From NCBI RefSeq assembly GCF_009720745.1, contig NZ_WNKX01000006.1, positions 124,001-188,000 on the forward strand: a stretch of 64,000 nucleotides of DNA. Reading direction: 5' to 3'. Positions 17,254 to 26,148 of the stretch are shown here, one piece after another. The position numbers and the translations under genes were made by a program. Below the pieces are notes generated by a model, which saw only the letters and a list, made by a program, of their open reading frames with translations, did no database searches and was not told the origin of the DNA. Source of the stretch: Massilia eburnea (GTDB lineage Bacteria > Pseudomonadota > Gammaproteobacteria > Burkholderiales > Burkholderiaceae_D). The first letter of the stretch is position 1. Every line of letters begins with the position of its first letter.

Positions 17254-18954
17254 ATGAAAAACCTCCTGACTCCTTTGGTGCTGGCGCTTGCCAGCACTAC
17301 TGCTTTTGCTGCTCCGGCAAATCTCGACGAGCTGCAAAAGATGACCAAGCGTTACGCGCCGGTGCAATTGAAGGCCGATGCGTCCAAGCTGTCGGCCGGC
17401 GACCGCCTGGCCATCAAGAAGCTGATCGAGGCCGCGAAGGTCGTCGATACATTGCAACTGCGCCAGCGCTGGTCGGGTAACGAAGCTTTGTACGCGGCGC
17501 TGCAGAAGGACCAGTCGCCACTGGGCAAGGCGCGCGCCGAGTATTTCTGGCTGAACAAGGGGCCATGGTCCATCCTGGACGACAACCAGTCCTTCTTGCC
17601 GGCGGAAGTGGCGGGCATCAAAGTGCCTGACCATAAGCCAGCCGCCGCGAACTTCTATCCGGAAGGCGCCACCAAGGAAGAACTGGAATCCTGGATCAAT
17701 GGCCTGCCCGCGGCACAGAAGCAGGATGCGCAATGGTTCTTCACCACCATCCGCAAGGGCGATGACGGCAAGTTCAAAATCGTCAAATACTCGGAGGAAT
17801 ACAAGCCGGAGCTGGAGAAGCTGTCGAAGCTGCTGAAGGAAGCCGCTGCCGCGACCAGCAACGCCTCGCTGAAGAAGTTCCTCGACTTGCGCGCGGACGC
17901 TTTCCTGTCCAACGATTACCTGCCTTCCGATTTCGCCTGGATGGACCTGGATTCGCCGGTCGACGTCACCATCGGCCCGTACGAAACCTATAACGACGAA
18001 CTGTTTGGCTACAAGGCCGCCTTCGAAGCGTACGTGAACATCCGCGATGAGAAGGAAACGCGCAAGCTCGATTTCTTCGCCAAGCATATGCAGGAGCTGG
18101 AAGATAACCTGCCGCTCGACGCGCAATACCGCAACCCCAAAGTCGGTGCGGTGGCGCCGATGGTGGTGGTGAACCAGGTGTACGGCGCCGGCGACGGCAA
18201 TATGGGCGTGCAGACCGCGGCCTACAACCTGCCGAACGACGAGCGCATCATCAGCCAGCGCGGTTCCAAGCGCATCATGCTGAAGAACGTGCAGGAGGAA
18301 AAATTCAAGGCCACGCTGACGCCGATCGCCAAGCTGGTGCTGCGCAAGGAAGACCAGAAGGACCTGGACTTCAACTCTTTCTTCACGCACATCCTGGCGC
18401 ATGAGATCACGCACGGCCTGGGCCCGCACATCACCAAAACGGGCGCGACCGAGTCCACCCCGCGCCAGGACTTGAAGGAAGCTTATTCCACCATCGAAGA
18501 AGCGAAGGCCGACATTACCGGCCTGTATGCGCTGATGACCATGATGGAGAAAGGCCAATTGAAAGATACGCTGGGGCAGGGCGAGGCGGCGGAGCGCAAG
18601 CTGCACATCTCCTTCCTGGCCTCGGCCTTCCGCACGCTGCACTTCGGCCTGACCGACTCGCACGCGCGCGGCATGGCGATCCAGGTCAACTACCTGCTGG
18701 ACAAGGGCGGCTTTGTTTCGCACGGCGACGGCACGTTCTCGGTCGACTTCAAGAAGATCAAACAAGCGGTGATGGATCTTGACCGCGAGTTCCTCACCAT
18801 CGAAGCCACCGGCGATTACGCTCGCGCCAAGGAAATGATGGCGAAGTACGTCGTGATCCGTCCGGATGTGCAGAAGGCTTTGGACAAGATGAAGAAAGTG
18901 CCGAACGACATTCGTCCATCTTTCCCAACTGCCAATTCCTTGCTCGCAAAATAA
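17254..18954 (+). CDS. Secreted M49-like (dipeptidyl peptidase III-like) zinc metallopeptidase
   Basis: The 566-residue product begins with a signal peptide (MKNLLTPLVLALASTTAFA), so it acts in the periplasm or outside. It has HEITHGLGPH at residue 383 and EEAKADITGLYAL at about residue 415. In DPP III enzymes the metal sites are HELLGH and EECRAE. The HExxH plus EEAKAD form is known from the DPP III-like proteins of bacteria and from a plant protein fused to a Nudix domain. It should therefore bind zinc with two His and one Glu. The start at 17254 fits an AAAGG site; an open frame extends upstream to 17161 but lacks the signal. Confidence 0.85.
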   Translation: MKNLLTPLVLALASTTAFAAPANLDELQKMTKRYAPVQLKADASKLSAGDRLAIKKLIEAAKVVDTLQLRQRWSGNEALYAALQKDQSPLGKARAEYFWLNKGPWSILDDNQSFLPAEVAGIKVPDHKPAAANFYPEGATKEELESWINGLPAAQKQDAQWFFTTIRKGDDGKFKIVKYSEEYKPELEKLSKLLKEAAAATSNASLKKFLDLRADAFLSNDYLPSDFAWMDLDSPVDVTIGPYETYNDELFGYKAAFEAYVNIRDEKETRKLDFFAKHMQELEDNLPLDAQYRNPKVGAVAPMVVVNQVYGAGDGNMGVQTAAYNLPNDERIISQRGSKRIMLKNVQEEKFKATLTPIAKLVLRKEDQKDLDFNSFFTHILAHEITHGLGPHITKTGATESTPRQDLKEAYSTIEEAKADITGLYALMTMMEKGQLKDTLGQGEAAERKLHISFLASAFRTLHFGLTDSHARGMAIQVNYLLDKGGFVSHGDGTFSVDFKKIKQAVMDLDREFLTIEATGDYARAKEMMAKYVVIRPDVQKALDKMKKVPNDIRPSFPTANSLLAK

Positions 18955-18994
18955 AGTTGTCCACGAGCTCAGCCAAAATTTTGTAACAGCCCTG

Positions 18995-19052
18995 AAACTC
19001 CGGTAACTGCTTGCCGTAAGGCATGTATAGTTGAAGTAAGTTACCGGAGTTT
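18995..19052 (+). promoter_or_regulatory. Long-armed inverted repeat covering the ribosome binding site
   Basis: AAACTCCGGTAACT (18995-19008) and AGTTACCGGAGTTT (19039-19052) are perfect 14-base arms around a 30-base loop. The second arm contains the CCGGAG ribosome binding site of the gene at 19056 and ends three bases before its ATG. The loop holds TGCC/GGCA and a TATAGT at 19026. In RNA the stem would hide the binding site; if transcription starts inside the loop it would instead be a DNA operator. Confidence 0.6.
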
Positions 19053-19055
19053 GAA

Positions 19056-19742
19056 ATGAAGCTGAGCTTGCCTTTCCTGCTGTCTTTCTTCGCTGCCTCC
19101 GCAGGGGCTGCACAGCTGACCGAAGCTGAAACACGCTGGCTGCAAGCCGGCTCCCCCGTTCTGGCCTACGCCAAGCAGGAACTTCAACTTCCCATCGATA
19201 TCGTCGTGCAGCCGCAGGCCGGCCCGAATGACGTGCCGCTGGCCATGGGCTTTGCCGATGGCCGCTGCAAGCTGGTATTTTCCATGCGCGGCAATCCGCA
19301 AGCCGAGCAGGTGCTGGCGGGCGTCCCTGCCGAGCAGCAGAAAGTATTGATTGAAGCGATGACTGCGCACGAGGTTGGGCACTGCTGGCGCCAGGCGCAC
19401 GGAAGCTGGCATGCGCTGCCGTCCGGTTTTGTAGAAGGCCCGCATGAGCAACTCGACAATCCGGAACTGCAGGCTTTGTCAGATGAAATGCGCGAGACCC
19501 GCCGTGAAGAAGCTTTCTCCGACCTGGTCGCATTGGCCTGGACCCAGCGCGCCAACGCCGCGCAATATGCCCAGGTGCATGCCTGGCTGATGCAGGTGCG
19601 CCAGCCGGTTGCGCACGGTTCGCACAATACCCGTGCGTGGCTGCAACTGGCCAGCAGCGCCACTGTGTTCGATAGCGAACAAAACCCCTTCGAGCAGGCG
19701 CGCGTGCTGTGGGGCAAAGGCTTACTTAAAGACGAGCAATAG
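19056..19742 (+). CDS. Secreted putative gluzincin metalloprotease
   Basis: The 228-residue protein has a signal peptide (MKLSLPFLLSFFAASAGA) and one HEVGHCWR motif (His 105-His 109). A downstream EEAFSDLVALAW at about residue 151 can give the third zinc ligand, the gluzincin pattern. One further Cys-containing stretch (ADGRCKLVF) may form a disulfide with the Cys after HEVGH. No known family name can be given; length and motifs suggest a small periplasmic protease. It is preceded by a strong inverted repeat and follows the M49-like gene in the same direction. Confidence 0.75.
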   Translation: MKLSLPFLLSFFAASAGAAQLTEAETRWLQAGSPVLAYAKQELQLPIDIVVQPQAGPNDVPLAMGFADGRCKLVFSMRGNPQAEQVLAGVPAEQQKVLIEAMTAHEVGHCWRQAHGSWHALPSGFVEGPHEQLDNPELQALSDEMRETRREEAFSDLVALAWTQRANAAQYAQVHAWLMQVRQPVAHGSHNTRAWLQLASSATVFDSEQNPFEQARVLWGKGLLKDEQ

Positions 19743-19825
19743 CACAACTGTGTTCGGTCGCGCACAGAAATTAGTCCCCGGGAGGCGTGTAATCCTCTTG
19801 CAAACCATCCTAAAGGGGACCAACC

Positions 19826-20539
19826 ATGAAGAAAATCTTGTGTATTTCGCTGGCAGCACTGTTCAGCTCTTCGGTTGCACTGGCGCAGAACGTCGACCGC
19901 AATGCGTATAAAGCCGCCGAGGATAAGGCCGAGTCCGACTACAAGGTAGCGAAGGACAATTGCAAGAGCCTGAAGCACAACGCCAAGGACATCTGCAAGG
20001 AAGAAGCTAAAGTGGCACAACGGCGTGCCGAACTGGATGCAACCACGCAGTACCAGAACACGCCTAAGGACGTGGAGCATGCCAAGAAAAAACTGGCCGA
20101 CGCCGAATATGACCTGGCCAAGGAACGTTGCGACGACATGAGCGGTTCGCAGAAGTCGGCCTGCAAGGCAGATGCCAAGGCAGCCAAGAAGGATGCCATT
20201 GCGGCCGCCGAGAATCCTAACGCAACGGCTACCACCACCACCGGCGCTATAGCGCAGAATACGCGTGAAGCCGGCACCAACCTGTCCAACACCGCCCGCG
20301 AAAAAACCGCCGACACCCGTACTGCGATGTCCGACACCATGATCACCACCAAGGTGAAGGCTGAAATGGCAGCCGATCCTGTGGTCAAGGCCATGGACGT
20401 CCACGTAGAAACCCAGAAGGGTATCGTCATGCTGAGCGGTTTTGTGCCAACCAAGGCAGAAGCTGACAAAGCTGTGGAAGTCGCCCGCAAAGTCGAGGGC
20501 GTGCAGGAAGTGAAGTCTTCCATCCAGATCAAGAAGTAA
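19826..20539 (+). CDS. Secreted BON-domain protein
   Basis: The 237-residue protein has a signal peptide ending in VALAQN. Its first half is a Lys/Ala-rich helical region with cysteine pairs (for example DNCKSLKHNAKDICK), reminiscent of small lysine-rich periplasmic stress proteins. The C-terminal BON domain (about residues 168-237: TTKVKAEMAADPVV ... GIVMLSGFV ... VEGVQEVKSSI) is an OsmY-like domain thought to bind phospholipid. The gene has a strong AAGGGGA site and ends in a perfect terminator, so it is monocistronic. An osmotic or envelope stress role is inferred only. Confidence 0.88.
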   Translation: MKKILCISLAALFSSSVALAQNVDRNAYKAAEDKAESDYKVAKDNCKSLKHNAKDICKEEAKVAQRRAELDATTQYQNTPKDVEHAKKKLADAEYDLAKERCDDMSGSQKSACKADAKAAKKDAIAAAENPNATATTTTGAIAQNTREAGTNLSNTAREKTADTRTAMSDTMITTKVKAEMAADPVVKAMDVHVETQKGIVMLSGFVPTKAEADKAVEVARKVEGVQEVKSSIQIKK

Positions 20540-20558
20540 GCGGCGCCTGGCGCTGATG

Positions 20559-20584
20559 AAAAGCCGGCAAAACCGCCGGCTTTT
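20559..20584 (+). terminator. Intrinsic terminator after the BON-domain gene
   Basis: AAAAGCCGGC (20559-20568) pairs perfectly with GCCGGCTTTT (20575-20584), followed by CTTTTCC. Confidence 0.85.
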
Positions 20585-20618
20585 CTTTTCCTTGCATAAA
20601 TGACGAGCATCATCTAAG

Positions 20619-21935
20619 ATGGACTGCATGATTGCAAATACTCTCTCCCAGCGCTTGCAACGGCGCGGCATCCACTACGCGTGGGTCATCGTTGCCTTGA
20701 CCTTCCTGACAGGGCTGACGTCCTCGGCTGCACTCGGCTTGCCGGGCGCGCTGCTGCAGCCTGTGAGCCGAGAATTCGGCTGGGGCGTGGACCAGGTGTC
20801 GTCGGCACTGGCGGTGCGCTTTGCCTTGTTTGGGCTGATGGGGCCGTTCTCGGCCATCCTGATGGAGCGCTTCGGCCTGCGCAACGTGGTGGTCACGGCG
20901 CTGGGGCTGGTCACGGCGGGATCGCTGCTGGCGTTCGGCATGACGCAGTTCTGGCAACTGGTGCTGTTGTGGGGCGTGATGCTGGGCGTGGGTTCGGGGA
21001 TGACGGCGCTGGTGCTAAGCGCTGTGGTCTCCAACCGCTGGTTCGAAACCCGCCGTGGGCTGGTAGTGGGCATGCTGACGGCCAGTTCAGCGACCGGGCA
21101 ATTGATCTTCCTGCCGGTTGGGGCTTGGCTGGCGGAGCATTTCGGCTGGCGCATGGCGGTGCTGCCGGTCCTGGTGGCGTGCGGCCTCGTTGCGGTTGCG
21201 GTATTTGCCTTGATGCGCAACCGGCCGGCGGACCTGGGCTTGGCGCCGTTCGGTGCGCCGCAATCGGGCGCCGTGCCTGCCACGCCTGCCCCGGCAATGG
21301 TGATTGGCTTCGCAACCCCGTTCCGCATCCTGCGCGAAGCATCGGGCAACGTCACGTTCTGGCTACTGGCGGGCAGCTTCTTCATCTGCGGCCTGAGCAC
21401 TAATGGCCTGATCCAGACCCACTTCATTTCGCTATGCGGCGACGCTGGCCTGGGCCCCGTGCCTGCCGCTTCGGTGCTGGCGATGATGGGCGCCTTCGAC
21501 CTGGTTGGCACGGTGCTTTCCGGCTGGCTGTCCGACCGCTACGACAACCGCAAGCTGCTGTTCTGGTACTACAGCCTGCGCGGCTTGTCGCTGCTGTGGC
21601 TTCCTTATTCCGAATTCACGCTGTACGGGCTGTCGCTGTTCGCCATGTTCTATGGCCTGGACTGGATCGCTACGGTGCCGCCGACGGTGCGGCTGGTCGC
21701 TACCACCTTCGGCAAGGAGAAGGCCGGCATGGTGTTTGGATGGATTTTCGCCGCCCACCAGCTGGGCGCCGCGGTTGCCGCATTTGGCGCGGGCCAGGTA
21801 CGTACGCTGCTGCTCACATATAACCCGGCCTTGTTCACCGCTGGCGTAGCTTGCCTGGCGGCCGGACTGATGGTGCTGGCTGTGCGGCATCGTCCGGCGG
21901 CCGTGGCGGCGCCGGACATCGCCAAGGCGGCGTGA
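20619..21935 (+). CDS. MFS transporter, 12 membrane segments
   Basis: The 438-residue inner-membrane protein has twelve predicted helices in two halves. The loop between helices 2 and 3 reads MERFGLRNVV, and the matching loop in the second half LSDRYDNRKLLF, both typical MFS motif A positions. The whole fits the MCT/OFA-like group of MFS carriers for small carboxylates or related solutes, but the substrate cannot be named. It stands alone between the BON terminator and a convergent MAPEG gene. Confidence 0.88.
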   Translation: MDCMIANTLSQRLQRRGIHYAWVIVALTFLTGLTSSAALGLPGALLQPVSREFGWGVDQVSSALAVRFALFGLMGPFSAILMERFGLRNVVVTALGLVTAGSLLAFGMTQFWQLVLLWGVMLGVGSGMTALVLSAVVSNRWFETRRGLVVGMLTASSATGQLIFLPVGAWLAEHFGWRMAVLPVLVACGLVAVAVFALMRNRPADLGLAPFGAPQSGAVPATPAPAMVIGFATPFRILREASGNVTFWLLAGSFFICGLSTNGLIQTHFISLCGDAGLGPVPAASVLAMMGAFDLVGTVLSGWLSDRYDNRKLLFWYYSLRGLSLLWLPYSEFTLYGLSLFAMFYGLDWIATVPPTVRLVATTFGKEKAGMVFGWIFAAHQLGAAVAAFGAGQVRTLLLTYNPALFTAGVACLAAGLMVLAVRHRPAAVAAPDIAKAA

Positions 21936-21948
21936 GTTTTGCTGCGGA

Positions 21949-22332
21949 TTAAGCCTGTGCCAGGATCGCCAGGCTGACGCCGATTCCAGCAAACCACACC
22001 ACCGTGCGCAGCGTGGCCAGGTTGCTGATGTAGATGATGCTGTAGATCACGCGGATCAGGACGAAGGTCATCGCCAGGATGTCGATGCGGTCCTGGTTCG
22101 CGTGGGCCTGTTGCGCGAGGATGACGGCTGCGATGAACAGCGGCAGCGCTTCAAAGCCGTTCTGGTGCGCGGCGATGGCGCGCTTGGCCCAGCCATCCTG
22201 GCGGCCGGCCCATTCGCGCGGCGCGGCATTGTCGTAGCGGTCCCTGGATTTGACCGAAGCTACTTTTGGTGTCAATGCCACCGCCATCGGCAGGATGCAG
22301 GCTGCTGCGATGCACCAGTTTGCAAGCGTCAT
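21949..22332 (-). CDS. MAPEG-family membrane protein
   Basis: The 127-residue protein has four hydrophobic helices. After the first helix come RDRYDN and then WAKRAIAAHQNGFEALPLFIAA, the E/N-rich pattern of MAPEG proteins, which bind glutathione in eukaryotes. Bacterial members are of unknown role. It starts 17 bases after the remnant of an S9 peptidase gene on the same strand, so it probably was the second gene of a now broken operon. GGAGAAG precedes the ATG. Confidence 0.85.
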   Translation of the reverse strand: MTLANWCIAAACILPMAVALTPKVASVKSRDRYDNAAPREWAGRQDGWAKRAIAAHQNGFEALPLFIAAVILAQQAHANQDRIDILAMTFVLIRVIYSIIYISNLATLRTVVWFAGIGVSLAILAQA

Positions 22333-22349
22333 CTTCTACTTCTCCTCTT

Positions 22350-22553
22350 TTATTGAAGGTATTTGGCGAGCCAGCCGTGCACCTCGTTGTAGAAGTAGCG
22401 GCTGTTTTCACCTTTCAGGATCCAGTGGTTTTCGTCCGGGAATACTACCAGCTTGCTCGGGGTATTCAAACGCTGTTGTGCCGCGAAGTTCATCAGCGCG
22501 TTGTTGACGGGGCAGCAAGCCGGTCGCCCCACATTGCACAAGAACTCCAGCAT
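22350..22553 (-). pseudogene. C-terminal stump of an S9 prolyl oligopeptidase-family peptidase
   Basis: Only the last 50 or so codons are recognisable. The stretch SKLVVFPDENHWILK is the region around the catalytic histidine of S9 peptidases, followed by a typical end (HGWLAKYLQ). Upstream of NALMNFAAQQ (about 22500) the reading frame no longer resembles the family, and the catalytic Ser and Asp are missing. The break coincides with the left border of the lower-GC segment that carries two membrane glycosyltransferase-like genes, so the insertion probably removed the rest. Confidence 0.75.
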
Positions 22554-22595
22554 GAGGCGTGGATTATAATCACGGATTTTTGGTCCTGGTTCTGC

Positions 22596-23945
22596 ATGCC
22601 ACCTGCTGCCTCTCCGTCTTCCGTCCGGCCAATCTATCTGATGATAGCTTTGGGAATTGTGGTCAGCGGTTGGGCTTTCTTTCCCGGTTGGATGAGTAAC
22701 GACTCACTGATCCAGTACCGAGAGGCGCGTGCCGGCGCATTCAATAGCTGGCACCCCATATTGATGGCATGGTGGTGGAGGCAATTGGATCATCTTTACC
22801 AAGGTCCTGCGCCATTCTTATTCCAGAACTTAATAATGTATTGGTGCGGGATAGGCCTGCTGACAAAAGCGATTGGGCGGAACGCGGGGCGTTTAGCCTA
22901 TATTGTCCCGATATTTGGCCTGTGGCCTGCGCTATTCTTCGTGCTAGGCGAAATCTGGAAAGACGTTGCGTTCGCATGTAGCATGTTCATGGCCTGGGCG
23001 ATTGTTATTAATGCGTATTGTTGGCAGAGAAAGACCTCCACGCTGGAGAAAGGTATCTTAGTCATCTTGTTGGTCTTCGCAGCTGGCGTAAAGACCAACG
23101 GAATTGTCGCTATTCCGTTTCTTATATTTTTTTGGTTGAATAACGACGGTGTCGGCCGAGGAATAAGGTTGGTGGCGCTGACGTTCACCATTTTTTCAGC
23201 CTCAGTTCTGGTTCCCTTTACGATGACGCGTTCGCTTGAAGTCAAGCTGGACAATCCGTTGCAGTACACTCAGGTGTATGACTTGCTTGCAATATCTGTA
23301 AAAACACGGCAAAACTTGCTGCCACGGTATATTAATGAGCGAATTAATCTGTCGCAAGATGAGCTGGAAAAAACTTACGTTGTCGGCCAAAATGATCGCC
23401 TTTTCTACGGATATACGAAGGATCTGGTAGGGCTGCGCGCCCCATCGCTGGATGAAGCAACGAAGCTTCAAGATTCGTGGCTTAAAGCTATCAAAGATCA
23501 CCCGGTAAGTTATCTTACCCATAGGTGGGATAATTTTCTTTCGTTACTCAGGATTGGGCACTCAACCGCAGCGTTTGTTGCAAGTCCTGCAGTAGTTCAA
23601 AATGAGTTTCACATCAAGTTTGATTCCAACGGAATTTCCGATTATCTTTCCGTAATGCCGCTCACACACCCTTGGATTTTCTATCCTTGGGTTTACCACT
23701 TGCTGACACTTATTGCAGCTGCGGCGTCATTTTTGAAGAAGACACATAGGTCCCTTGCAGCTGCGGTCCTTGGCTCTTCATTCGCATTTATCGCGCCTCA
23801 TTTTTTTATTGTTCCGGCATCCGATTTCCGGTATTTGTATTATTCGTACTTTTGTTCGTTGATTATGGTTTGTTTGGCCGTATTATCTTTTAATCGACTG
23901 GCGGTTGAAGAAAAACGCGTTTATCGAACTGGTATTACCCTTTGA
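22596..23945 (+). CDS. Polytopic membrane protein, glycosyltransferase-like
   Basis: From the ATG at 22596 the protein has 449 residues with about ten hydrophobic helices. After the first helix is SNDSLIQYREARAGAFNSWHP, an acidic first loop with an aspartate and HP as in the lipid-linked (GT-C fold) glycosyltransferases. The GEIWKDVAFA segment also fits this class. No family can be named with certainty. Base composition is clearly poorer in GC than in neighbouring genes, with many codons ending in A or T, which points to transfer. A longer open frame starts at 22266 but is antisense to MAPEG and is rejected. No close promoter is certain; TATAAT occurs at 22565. Confidence 0.7.
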   Translation: MPPAASPSSVRPIYLMIALGIVVSGWAFFPGWMSNDSLIQYREARAGAFNSWHPILMAWWWRQLDHLYQGPAPFLFQNLIMYWCGIGLLTKAIGRNAGRLAYIVPIFGLWPALFFVLGEIWKDVAFACSMFMAWAIVINAYCWQRKTSTLEKGILVILLVFAAGVKTNGIVAIPFLIFFWLNNDGVGRGIRLVALTFTIFSASVLVPFTMTRSLEVKLDNPLQYTQVYDLLAISVKTRQNLLPRYINERINLSQDELEKTYVVGQNDRLFYGYTKDLVGLRAPSLDEATKLQDSWLKAIKDHPVSYLTHRWDNFLSLLRIGHSTAAFVASPAVVQNEFHIKFDSNGISDYLSVMPLTHPWIFYPWVYHLLTLIAAAASFLKKTHRSLAAAVLGSSFAFIAPHFFIVPASDFRYLYYSYFCSLIMVCLAVLSFNRLAVEEKRVYRTGITL

Positions 23946-24029
23946 ACATAACGAAATCGAAAATCGCGGAAAAAATGTATTTCAAACTAGCCGGGGTAGA
24001 TTGGATTCGGGCGCCTGTCGAATAATCAC

Positions 24030-26030
24030 ATGAAAAGCAGACTTGCAGAAATCCCAAGCACAGAGAACGCCAACGAGCCGGAACGCCGTGAAGCGACGAA
24101 GCCGCATTTGGTTCTCCTTTCAACTTCGGAGCCAGAGCCCGCGCAGTCCCGGCAACTAAAAAAGCTGGCGATGTGGTGCACCGCAACTTCAGTGGTCGCC
24201 GCCCTGGTTGGCTGGCTGTATGTAGCGATCGGACACTACCTGTATTTCGATGGTTTCTTTGCTAACGGCGCATTTCAGCTGCTGAATCCGCTGCGTCGTG
24301 TCATGGACGGTCAGGTGCCCGGCCAGGATTTTTTTGTTTTCCACGGGATTGGCGCTGTGTGGCTCCATTTGCCAATCTATCTGCTCTTCGGCCAGGATTT
24401 GCAGGCGTCCGAGCTTTCGCGCTTTGTGGTATCTCCAATGCTCCATGGCTTCGCGAGCATATGGTTGGCAACTGTCTTGCGCAAACATGCTGATAGCTGG
24501 ACTTCCGTTGTAATAGCTATGCTGTTTTTCATTGCCGCTGCGTTCGCGCTTGGCTGGGTATTCTTTCCGCAGAACTCCCTGCTCGGGACGCGAAGCGCGT
24601 TCCCGATTTTCGTTGCCCTCGCTTTAGCTGGCGGTTGTGGTTGGCTGCGGATCGCGTTGCTTGCCGGTGCGGCACTGCTTGTCAGCCTGGAGCATGGCAT
24701 TGCAACTATCGTCGCACTTGGAATTTGCGCTGCCATAGCACTGTTGAGCCAAGAGAGGACTATGGCGTTCACCCGTTTCCTTCTCATGACCGCCGCTGGT
24801 TGTGCAATCTATCTGCTGGTACTGGGGGCTGCCTCGCAGGGAAGAGTTGCGCCGAACATTCATTACGCCTTGCGGGACATACCGACTGACCAATTCTGGT
24901 ACTTTGGCGTCCGCCCCAACGAGTATTTGCCGGAAGATTGGCTTGTCCTATTTTCCCCAGGATATCTCACATTCGCCTCCCTCTGGATTGTGGGATTAAT
25001 GGTTGCCGCCAAGCTTTGGCGCGTCAGGTCCCCATTCGCCATGCCTGCGATTTTCCTATTCGTTTACGCAACGTTTGGCACAGTTTCTCAGTTTGGCTAC
25101 CTGGCAACGGAAAATCTGCAGGGGTCGGATCGCGCATTGATACTGCTCTGGATCTTTGGCGTCGTGGGACTCAACAGGAAATTCTCCACAGCAGCAGTGG
25201 CCTTGGGCAGCCTGGTGGCTATACTAGTGTTTGGATATGCAGGACGGACTGACATTGCCCACGTCTGGCCTGCCTCCCGCCCGGTTGCAGGAGAATTTCT
25301 CTCCCCATATTGGCGCGAGCACCTGGCCACCATTGACCGCTTGACACCGCAGGGGACTGTCTGGTCTGTCTACGCTGGGTTGCCAGAGGCATCCCGCGCA
25401 CAGTTTTCGCCTTCGTTTGATTACATCATTCATGCGCTTGGCCCCAGGAACCGGGAACGCTATGCGGCCGCGTTCGACACTGCAAAGCCAGCCCTTGTAC
25501 GTCTCGATAACGCCCGAACCTGGGCGTACGGGCGCTGGCTGATAACGTCAAACTGGAATTTTTACCGTCGGGTGTTCGTTGGCTATGAGATCGCCGGCGA
25601 AGACAACATGGCCACGCTTTGGAAGCCGGTCCCGATGCCGCCGGCGTCCGAACAGCAAGCAGCACTGACGAAAGCAGGTGCCAACTGCGTCGCGGTGACG
25701 GACAGTAAAGGAGATGGTGGGGTATTCGAATTAAGCTTGGACTACTCCTTAACCAATCCATGGAACAAGTTGCCAATAATGGGGCAAACACCGCGGCTCA
25801 TTGCCTCCTCAGATCGGCCGGGGGACGCTGCCATTTCCTTGCCGCCGCCAGCGGCATATGACGGCACTTGGGCGATTCCCCTGGTATTAAAGCCCGGCAC
25901 GACTGTCAGGTTCTGCACTAATGTCGAAACTTTCTTACCAGGCGTAGTAATGCAACTGAATGATGCCAAGATCACATCCGTACCCGTCACGGCTTCGGCA
26001 CGCCGCTACCTCTCCGAACTTTGGAATTAA
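24030..26030 (+). CDS. Large membrane protein, putative GT-C glycosyltransferase
   Basis: The 666-residue protein starts with a hydrophilic tail of about 45 residues, then about eleven membrane helices to residue 400, and a C-terminal soluble domain of about 250 residues that ends with a beta-rich part. The first periplasmic loop has YFDGFFANGAFQLLNPLRRVMDGQVPGQDFFVFHG, here shortened in pattern to F-D-G and G-QDFF-FHG; such acidic first loops are common in GT-C enzymes acting on lipid-linked sugars. No characterised family is recognised. It follows the previous gene by 84 bases and shares its lower GC, so both probably arrived together and may decorate a surface glycan. Confidence 0.65.
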   Translation: MKSRLAEIPSTENANEPERREATKPHLVLLSTSEPEPAQSRQLKKLAMWCTATSVVAALVGWLYVAIGHYLYFDGFFANGAFQLLNPLRRVMDGQVPGQDFFVFHGIGAVWLHLPIYLLFGQDLQASELSRFVVSPMLHGFASIWLATVLRKHADSWTSVVIAMLFFIAAAFALGWVFFPQNSLLGTRSAFPIFVALALAGGCGWLRIALLAGAALLVSLEHGIATIVALGICAAIALLSQERTMAFTRFLLMTAAGCAIYLLVLGAASQGRVAPNIHYALRDIPTDQFWYFGVRPNEYLPEDWLVLFSPGYLTFASLWIVGLMVAAKLWRVRSPFAMPAIFLFVYATFGTVSQFGYLATENLQGSDRALILLWIFGVVGLNRKFSTAAVALGSLVAILVFGYAGRTDIAHVWPASRPVAGEFLSPYWREHLATIDRLTPQGTVWSVYAGLPEASRAQFSPSFDYIIHALGPRNRERYAAAFDTAKPALVRLDNARTWAYGRWLITSNWNFYRRVFVGYEIAGEDNMATLWKPVPMPPASEQQAALTKAGANCVAVTDSKGDGGVFELSLDYSLTNPWNKLPIMGQTPRLIASSDRPGDAAISLPPPAAYDGTWAIPLVLKPGTTVRFCTNVETFLPGVVMQLNDAKITSVPVTASARRYLSELWN

Positions 26031-26148
26031 CCAAACAAACGGGGGCAGCAGGGAAGTGAGGCGCGGGGATAGTGAGGAATCGGCTGTTCCCTGTCAATTG
26101 CGGTTTACTTAGCACATACAAAGGGCGCGCGTGATAGACTCGCGGCCC

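Noticed and set aside
16522..19533. A 1003-codon antisense frame over the SDR and M49-like genes
   Set aside because: No domain, no start signal, and the opposite strand codes well-marked proteins.
22266..22595. Upstream extension of the first glycosyltransferase-like gene to 22266
   Set aside because: The added part runs antisense through the MAPEG start and the S9 stump and has no membrane or other sensible pattern; the ATG at 22596 is preferred.
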